From assembly GCA_041477875.1 (NCBI GenBank), contig JBGOVA010000122.1, positions 1 to 14,083 of the forward strand: a stretch of DNA of 14,083 nt, in the 5' to 3' direction. The stretch is from SZUA-430 sp041477875. Its GTDB lineage: Bacteria > Pseudomonadota > Alphaproteobacteria > Micropepsales > Micropepsaceae. Under the pieces are notes generated by a model. It had not been told where the DNA came from, ran no database searches, and saw only the letters and a program-made list of their open reading frames with translations. The position numbers were made by a program, and so were the translations under genes. Shown here one piece after another: positions 7,507-11,921 of the stretch (position 1 is the stretch's first letter; every line of letters begins with the position of its first letter).

Positions 7507-7517
7507 CCCGAAGATCG

Positions 7518-7523
7518 AGAAGG
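7518..7523 (+). promoter_or_regulatory. Ribosome binding site that decides the anti-sigma start
   Basis: AGAAGG lies 7 nt before the ATG at 7531 but only 1 nt before the in-frame ATG at 7525. The spacing favours initiation at 7531. Confidence 0.6.
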
Positions 7524-7530
7524 CATGACG

Positions 7531-7992
7531 ATGATAACGCTTGAGAGATTCAAAGACCTGGTCGCGGCCTACGGCGCCGATCCGGCGCGCTGGCCGGAAC
7601 GCGAACGCGTCGCCGCGCTCGGTCTCCTGGAACGTTCCGGCAAAGCGCGCCGCCTGATGGACGAGGCACAGGCGATCGACCGCCTGCTGGACCTGTCGCC
7701 GACCGTGGCCGTGACGCCGGAACTCCAATCGAGAATCCTGGCGCAGCTGCATCCGCGCGCGAGTAGCGCGAGCGTTGCAGGTTTCCTGGCCGCGCTGTTG
7801 CCCGGGCGCCCGGCCTGGCTGCCCGCGGCCGCCCTCATGGCGTCGTTGGCGCTTGGGCTCGCTGTGGGAACATTCGCGCCCGCAATTATCGAGCTCGACG
7901 GCGGCGATGGCACGAGCGACGCAGCGCTTGTGGCGATGGTCGGCGCGGACTTCGACGACGGCGCATGGGATGAGATGGGTGATGGGACATGA
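7531..7992 (+). CDS. Single-pass membrane protein, probable anti-sigma factor
   Basis: The product has 153 residues from the ATG at 7531. It has a charged, cytoplasm-like N-terminal region with the motif AYGADPARWPERER (residues 13-26), one hydrophobic segment (about 96-117), and a short acidic tail rich in Asp and Gly. The N-terminal motif recurs, to my recollection, in small alphaproteobacterial proteins encoded next to ECF sigma factors and periplasmic heavy-metal-sensor homologues. It has no zinc-binding HxxxCxxC motif, so it is not of the ZAS anti-sigma class. Position between the sigma factor and the sensor, plus the single membrane span, suggests a CnrY-type role: sigma binding by the N-terminus and contact with the sensor outside the membrane. 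Its stop overlaps the next start (ATGA). No direct homology to CnrY is visible, so the role is inferred from layout. Confidence 0.7.
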   Translation: MITLERFKDLVAAYGADPARWPERERVAALGLLERSGKARRLMDEAQAIDRLLDLSPTVAVTPELQSRILAQLHPRASSASVAGFLAALLPGRPAWLPAAALMASLALGLAVGTFAPAIIELDGGDGTSDAALVAMVGADFDDGAWDEMGDGT

Positions 7993-8555
7993 GTGACATC
8001 GTTTCGCAGCCGCCCCGGCGCCGGAGCTTCTGGCTGATCGCGTCGCTCTGCGTGAATTTTTTCCTGATCGGCGTGATCGTCACGGGGCTTCTCGTCGCGC
8101 GCAATCGCATGATCGCGGGCGCCATGACGGGCGCAGGCGGCGGCGGTCTTCCGCCGGACGTCGTGCTCGAGATGCTTCCGCGTTCGGGCGCGATCAAGAT
8201 GTGCGACGTGCTCGCCGCGCGCGTCGAAAACTTCCGCCGCCTCGGCCGCGAGAACGTCGACGCCCGCCGCGGCGTCTTCACGATCTTCCGCACCGAGCCC
8301 TTCGATGACCCCGCGTTCCGCGCGGCGCTGGCCCGGATGACGGCGGCACAAGTCGCGATCCTGCAGGAACGTCAGGCCGCGATCGCCGACGTCGTCGCCA
8401 AGTTGACGCCCGAGGAGCGTAAACACTTCACGCGCAAGATCGTTCAGCGCTTCTTGTCACTCGCCAAGCCGCCGGGCCAAGGGCGCGAACCCGGCGGCAT
8501 CGCGGAGATGTGCGAGAGCATCGGCGCCGCGAGCGCCAGGAGCCTGCCGCAATAA
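7989..8555 (+). CDS. Periplasmic sensor of the CnrX/CpxP-like (heavy-metal sensor) type
   Basis: The 188-residue product has an N-terminal signal anchor (about residues 14-36), a Gly-rich linker and a helical periplasmic domain. That domain ends in LTPEERKHFTRKI (139-151), which matches the LTxEER element of the CpxP/ZraP/CnrX superfamily. In CnrX-type systems this domain senses metal and controls release of the sigma factor through the membrane anti-sigma protein. Here the domain has only one histidine (H146), so the His-rich metal site of CnrX is missing. It instead has two cysteines in similar contexts, KMCDVL (C72) and EMCESI (C175), which could form a disulfide or bind a soft metal. It overlaps the upstream gene by 4 nt and ends just before a hairpin at 8560-8585. 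The signal sensed is unknown. Confidence 0.77.
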   Translation: MSDIVSQPPRRRSFWLIASLCVNFFLIGVIVTGLLVARNRMIAGAMTGAGGGGLPPDVVLEMLPRSGAIKMCDVLAARVENFRRLGRENVDARRGVFTIFRTEPFDDPAFRAALARMTAAQVAILQERQAAIADVVAKLTPEERKHFTRKIVQRFLSLAKPPGQGREPGGIAEMCESIGAASARSLPQ

Positions 8556-8585
8556 AAAAGCCCCGGCGTCGCGAAACACCGGGGC
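8552..8585 (-). terminator. Intrinsic terminator of the solute-binding-protein gene
   Basis: The inverted repeat GCCCCGG (8560-8566) / CCGGGGC (8579-8585) forms a 7-bp GC stem with a 12-nt loop. On the minus strand it is followed by six T residues (8554-8559) and begins 27 nt after the stop of the binding-protein gene. On the plus strand the A-tract precedes the hairpin and no T-tract follows, so it may only weakly stop the convergent sensor gene. Confidence 0.85.
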
Positions 8586-8612
8586 CATCCTGCCTTCGCG
8601 ATGCGCGGCGCG

Positions 8613-9725
8613 TCAGCCGCCGCCGCGTATCTCGGTCCAGAACTTGACGATCTCGTCCTTGTTCTTGAGCCGCACTTGGAAGGTGCCCGCTTTCAAGAAC
8701 GATTCGACGTCGCGCACGAAGCCCATCTCTTTGAGCTGGTCGTCCGTGTAGTTGGCGAAGATGGTCATGTTCGCCGGACCGTTGTGCAGCTCCTCAAGCT
8801 GATACTTCATTGCCGTCGGCGAGATGCCGCTGTCGATCAGGGTGTAGGCCTTGTCCAGATTCTTGGATTCGGCGTGCAGCACCAAACCGCAGACATAGGT
8901 GAACATGCCGCCCGGCGGGTTCATATAGGCGACAGGCTTGCCTTCCTTCTTGAGCGCGGCGTGCGTCTGATTCCAGGTGATCGCCGCGACCACCTCGCCC
9001 GAGGCAAGCCCTTGGCTCAGCGATGTCTCGTCGCTTGAGATGAAGCGTGCGTTGTCGACGAACTCGCGCAGTTTGCCTTGCAGCGTCTTCCAAGTTTCCG
9101 GCGTCAGGTTGTAGGGGTCGATGCCCCATGTCTTGGCGATCAGCGTGACGGTGTCGTCGACGCCGTCGAGGCCGGCGACCTTTTTCTTGTATTTGGGATC
9201 GAAAAGGATCTTCCAGCTTTCATGACCGACATATTCCGGCGCCAGGTCGGTGCGATAGGTGATCGACGTGTTCGCCCAGTATTGCGGTATGAACCAGGCC
9301 TCCGTCTCAGACTTCATCATGCCCGGAATGTTTTTCAGATAATCCGGAATCTCTTTCCAATGCGTCAGCTTCGTGACGTCGATCGGCTGGATGAGGCCGG
9401 CTTCCTGCCAGCGGCCGAATTCGTACGAGCACGGGCCCATCACGTCGGGCTTGTAACCGGCGCGCATCTTGGCGAACGCTTCGTCTTCGTCGGCGAAGAT
9501 CGCGGACTTCGGATCCTTGCCGTATTTCGCTTTGTATTCGGCGACGAACGGCGGGTCGGCCCAGTTCTCGAATGTGAACAGCGTCGCTTCGTCCGACTGC
9601 GCCGCGGTCTCGTCGGGCGCCGCCGTCGTCGTCTCGGCCGGCTTCTTCATCTGCGTGTAATAGTAATAGCCGCCTGCGCCGAGGATGATGATGGCGAGCA
9701 GCGCGACCAGACCCGATCTGTTCAT
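8613..9725 (-). CDS. Membrane-anchored PotD-like extracellular solute-binding protein
   Basis: The 370-residue product resembles spermidine/putrescine-type ABC transporter binding proteins. The mature fold begins at TLFTFENW (W55 is the family's conserved tryptophan), continues through AGYKPDVMGPCSYEF and GLIQPID, and has the IPQYWANTSITYR hinge region. The N-terminus (MNRSGLV, hydrophobic to about residue 20, then YYYYTQMKK) has no obvious cleavage site or lipobox and is followed by a Thr/Ala/Pro/Glu linker, so it probably stays anchored in the inner membrane. In the segment where PotD has W-V-D contacting the polyamine, this protein reads YVC (C279), so the ligand may differ. C99 and C279 could form a disulfide. 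A good ribosome binding site (GGAGG) precedes the ATG. No permease or ATPase gene is nearby, so it is an orphan binding protein or works with a distant transporter or a signalling partner. Confidence 0.85.
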   Translation of the reverse strand: MNRSGLVALLAIIILGAGGYYYYTQMKKPAETTTAAPDETAAQSDEATLFTFENWADPPFVAEYKAKYGKDPKSAIFADEDEAFAKMRAGYKPDVMGPCSYEFGRWQEAGLIQPIDVTKLTHWKEIPDYLKNIPGMMKSETEAWFIPQYWANTSITYRTDLAPEYVGHESWKILFDPKYKKKVAGLDGVDDTVTLIAKTWGIDPYNLTPETWKTLQGKLREFVDNARFISSDETSLSQGLASGEVVAAITWNQTHAALKKEGKPVAYMNPPGGMFTYVCGLVLHAESKNLDKAYTLIDSGISPTAMKYQLEELHNGPANMTIFANYTDDQLKEMGFVRDVESFLKAGTFQVRLKNKDEIVKFWTEIRGGG

Positions 9726-9765
9726 TGATGGCCTCCACTATTTTTTGATTGACGACCACGCGCAC

Positions 9766-9801
9766 AAAAAAACATGCGGCCCGCAATTAGCGGACCGCAT
9801 G
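9766..9801 (-). terminator. Intrinsic terminator after the small repeat protein gene
   Basis: On the minus strand a 12-bp stem (arms 9790-9801 and 9773-9784, one G-T wobble) with a 5-nt loop is followed by seven T residues (9766-9772). It lies 36 nt after the small gene's stop and 40 nt before the start of the binding-protein gene. It would stop most transcripts between the two genes, so the binding-protein gene either has its own promoter, which I could not identify convincingly, or depends on read-through. Confidence 0.9.
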
Positions 9802-9837
9802 CCCAATTCCGTCAAGCGGATTGTTGTCGCTGTCAGC

Positions 9838-10167
9838 TTACTGAGCTGGCGGCGTCGCCGGAGCGGGCTCAGCCGGAGCTGGCGTCGCCGGAGCGGGTTC
9901 AGCCGGAGCTGGCGTCGCCGGAGCGGTACCGTCAGCCGGAGGCGTCGTGCCGTCGGCCGGAGGCGTCGTGCCGTCGGCGGGAGGCGTCGTGCCGTCTGCC
10001 GGAGGCGTCGTGCCATCTGCCGGAGGCGTCGTGCCGTCTGCCGGAGCTGTCGTCGTGGTCGCATCCGTTGCCGGAGCTTCCGCCGACTTCATCTTCGTCC
10101 AATACCAGTAAGCCGCGACCGCCAGGATGACGACCGCGATAAAGAGAAATAATCCAGTTCTATTCAT
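9838..10167 (-). CDS. Small single-pass protein with Pro/Thr/Ala repeats, paralogous N-terminus to the binding protein
   Basis: This 109-residue protein starts at the ATG at 10165-10167. That start is chosen because its N-terminus (MNRTGLF, hydrophobic to about residue 19, then YWYWTKMK) aligns residue for residue with the start of the downstream binding protein, and a GGAGAGAAGGA stretch precedes it. After the membrane segment come a Thr-rich stretch, five TTPPADG heptads preceded by a TTAPADG variant, then two copies of APATPAPAEP and a partial third. The tail is low-complexity and probably extended, and would lie in the periplasm. No catalytic domain is present. Similar Pro-rich tails span the periplasm or cell wall in other proteins, but no function can be assigned. 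A terminator follows directly, and the 5' leader is long and structured. Confidence 0.78.
   Translation of the reverse strand: MNRTGLFLFIAVVILAVAAYWYWTKMKSAEAPATDATTTTAPADGTTPPADGTTPPADGTTPPADGTTPPADGTTPPADGTAPATPAPAEPAPATPAPAEPAPATPPAQ
9851..9926 (-). repeat. 30-bp tandem repeats encoding APATPAPAEP
   Basis: Two nearly identical 30-bp units (9851-9880 and 9881-9910, one difference) are followed by a 16-bp partial unit. They lie in frame in the small repeat-protein gene and encode a ten-residue Ala/Pro/Glu repeat. The near identity points to recent slippage or recombination. Confidence 0.93.
9926..10051 (-). repeat. 21-bp tandem repeats encoding TTPPADG heptads
   Basis: Six consecutive 21-bp units (from 9926, 9947, 9968, 9989, 10010 and 10031) differ from one another at only a few positions. 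Each encodes a seven-residue TTPPADG unit, the first-translated copy being TTAPADG. The period is a multiple of three, so copy-number change keeps the reading frame. Confidence 0.95.
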
Positions 10168-10343
10168 TCCTTCTCTCCATTTATGGCCGTCATGGTGGCC
10201 ATCAATCCCCTCGCCGCACACTGGTCGACGTGCATGGCCCATTGCACAAAAAACGGCAGCAGGAGCCGCCGTCTATGCAAAAGTCCCCACCGCACGCCCT
10301 AGCGCGACTTGAACTGAACATTAGTCATTTCCCAATCTGTCAA
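10168..10343 (-). promoter_or_regulatory. Structured leader of the small repeat-protein gene
   Basis: Between this gene and the divergent GS-like gene are 357 bases without a gene. On the minus strand an exact TTGACA (10338-10343) could be a -35 element; the -10 candidate 17 nt on (TGTTCA) is poor. Downstream come a terminator-like hairpin with a T-run (10248-10272), a GTGCA/TGCAC hairpin (10230-10247) and an ATGGCC/GGCCAT inverted repeat (10183-10202), then the ribosome binding site. The remainder (10344-10524) holds no convincing promoter for the GS-like gene; only a GAGGCC/GGCCTC hairpin (10490-10509) stands out. I recognise no known riboswitch. Confidence 0.4.
10248..10272 (-). terminator. 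Terminator-like hairpin in the leader (attenuator or small-RNA end)
   Basis: On the minus strand ACGGCGGC pairs with GCTGCCGT (8 bp including one G-T wobble) around a 4-nt TCCT loop. A run of six T residues overlaps the last base pair. It has the form of a Rho-independent terminator but lies about 80 nt upstream of the small gene's start, with no gene ending before it on that strand. It could attenuate that gene or end a short RNA of about 60 nt starting near 10308. Confidence 0.6.
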
Positions 10344-10524
10344 CAAGCGTTCGCCGGGCAAACGCCTCGGGCTTTCTGCCGCACCGTGCGTCACCATAAG
10401 TCATTGAATCTGGCGGAATCGAAGGCGACCCGGACAATCGCCGGTTGCTGCCTGCGACACTTGGGACTTATGCTGCAAGTGCACGATATGAGGCCTCGGG
10501 TTCGGCCTCGCGGGGCAAGTTTCA

Positions 10525-11919
10525 ATGAACGTGTACAAGCGCGCCCAGTCGGACGAGTACGGCGCATCGCGCATTGACGCGGCTGAGTTCGACGCGTTTC
10601 TGCAAGAGAATCCGCACATTCAGTACATCGACTGCGTGTTCGCGGATCTGTGCGGTGTCGTTCGCGGAAAGCGTATCGCGCGATCCGATCTCGAACGCGT
10701 TTTCGAATCCGGTCTGCAAATTCCGTACACGTTCTACTTTCTCGATGCGCGCGGCGACATGGTCGATCCGCTCGGTCGAGGGTCGCCCGACGGCGTTCCC
10801 GACGGCACCGCGTGGCCGGTGCCGGGCACCCTCACGAGGGTCAATTGGTCGCAGCGTCCCCACGGCCAAGTGCTGATGACGTTGTGCGATGCGAAAAGCG
10901 AACCCTACTTCGGAGAGCCGCGCAACGTGCTCCGCAGGGTCGTCGACCGTTTCGCCGATCTCGAACTGGCACCCGTAGTTGCGTCCGAGCTTCAATTCTA
11001 TCTCCTGGACCGCGAGCGCGCGAAAACCGGCTTGCCACAGCAGCCGGTCGCGCCCGATGCGGCCAGCGTCGCTGGCCCGTCGACCTACGCCATCTCGGAC
11101 GTTGATCGTTATGACGAGGTTCTCGCGGCCATCACCGACGCTGCGCAGACGCAAGGCTTGTGCGCGGCCGCGACGCCGGCGAAATCGGCGTCCGGGCAGT
11201 TCGAGATAGGTTTGAAACACGCGGCCGACGCGGAACGGGCGGGCGACCACGCAGTCTTCGTGCGCCAAGTCGTGCGCGCAGTCGCGCGGCAGCACGGCCT
11301 TGACGCTAGTTTCATGGCCAAGCCTTATCTGGGCCTCGCTGGCAACAGCATGCATGTCCACGTCAGCGTCAAACATCGTTCGGGCAAGAACGTCTTCGAC
11401 GACGGCAGTGACAAAGGCAGCGATCTCATGCACTTCGCGATCGGCGGCCTTCAGGCGGTCATGGCCGAGTCAATGGCGTTGTTCGCGCCCAACGTGAACG
11501 CCTACCGTCGCTTTGGCGCGAACGCCGCTATGCCGCGCAACAAACGCTGGGGCTACGACAACCGTTCGACCGGCATTCGCATCCCGGGCGGCGCAGCCGA
11601 GACCCGGCGGATTGAGCACCGCGTGGCCGGCGCCGACGCCAACCCGTATCTTGTTATGGCCGCCGTCTTGACCGGCATCCACCACGGCATCAGCCAAAGC
11701 ATCGATCCCGGCCAGCCTTTCGAAGGCAACGCCTCGACCTTCGTCGACCAGACGATCCCTTCCAGCATCGATACCGCGCTGCTCGCGCTCGAGAACGGCT
11801 CGATCATGCGGGAGTATTTGGGCCGCGCTTACATCGACCTCTATTGCGCGACCAAGCGGACGGAACTCGAACGCTTCCGCAACTTCATCCCGGCGCACGA
11901 ATACGACTGGTATTTGTAG
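10525..11919 (+). CDS. Glutamine-synthetase-family protein, PuuA (gamma-glutamylpolyamine synthetase)-like, altered metal site
   Basis: The 464-residue product aligns along its whole length with PuuA-type enzymes, which join glutamate to putrescine or related amines using ATP. Visible family elements are the YIDCVFADLCGVVRGKR N-domain strand, WPVPGTL, PYFGEPRNVLRRV, FMAKPYLGLAGNSMHVHVS (H277, H279), RWGYDNRSTGIRIP, RRIEHR (E364) and GADANPYLVMAA. E155 and E227 (SGQFEI) are kept. Two positions that are metal-binding glutamates in family members I recall differ: the ELE motif reads E155-L-Q157, and the Glu seven residues before E227 is K220. This suggests loss or change of the n1 metal site and possibly of ligase activity. 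It is divergent from the anchored PotD-like gene, consistent with amine metabolism. Its stop is 2 nt from the convergent kinase gene. The ribosome binding site (GGGG) is weak. Confidence 0.85.
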   Translation: MNVYKRAQSDEYGASRIDAAEFDAFLQENPHIQYIDCVFADLCGVVRGKRIARSDLERVFESGLQIPYTFYFLDARGDMVDPLGRGSPDGVPDGTAWPVPGTLTRVNWSQRPHGQVLMTLCDAKSEPYFGEPRNVLRRVVDRFADLELAPVVASELQFYLLDRERAKTGLPQQPVAPDAASVAGPSTYAISDVDRYDEVLAAITDAAQTQGLCAAATPAKSASGQFEIGLKHAADAERAGDHAVFVRQVVRAVARQHGLDASFMAKPYLGLAGNSMHVHVSVKHRSGKNVFDDGSDKGSDLMHFAIGGLQAVMAESMALFAPNVNAYRRFGANAAMPRNKRWGYDNRSTGIRIPGGAAETRRIEHRVAGADANPYLVMAAVLTGIHHGISQSIDPGQPFEGNASTFVDQTIPSSIDTALLALENGSIMREYLGRAYIDLYCATKRTELERFRNFIPAHEYDWYL

Positions 11920-11921
11920 CC

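Noticed and set aside
9851..10051. CRISPR-like array
   Set aside because: The repeats are contiguous with no unique spacers, are in frame and lie inside a coding gene.
10168..10242. Upstream ATG at 10242 for the repeat protein
   Set aside because: It would add 25 residues before the hydrophobic anchor. The start at 10167 aligns exactly with the paralogous N-terminus and has a ribosome binding site.
10293..10320. A tRNA-like T-arm (TTCAAGT) on the minus strand
   Set aside because: The flanking five-base arms do not pair, and no acceptor, D or anticodon arms are found.
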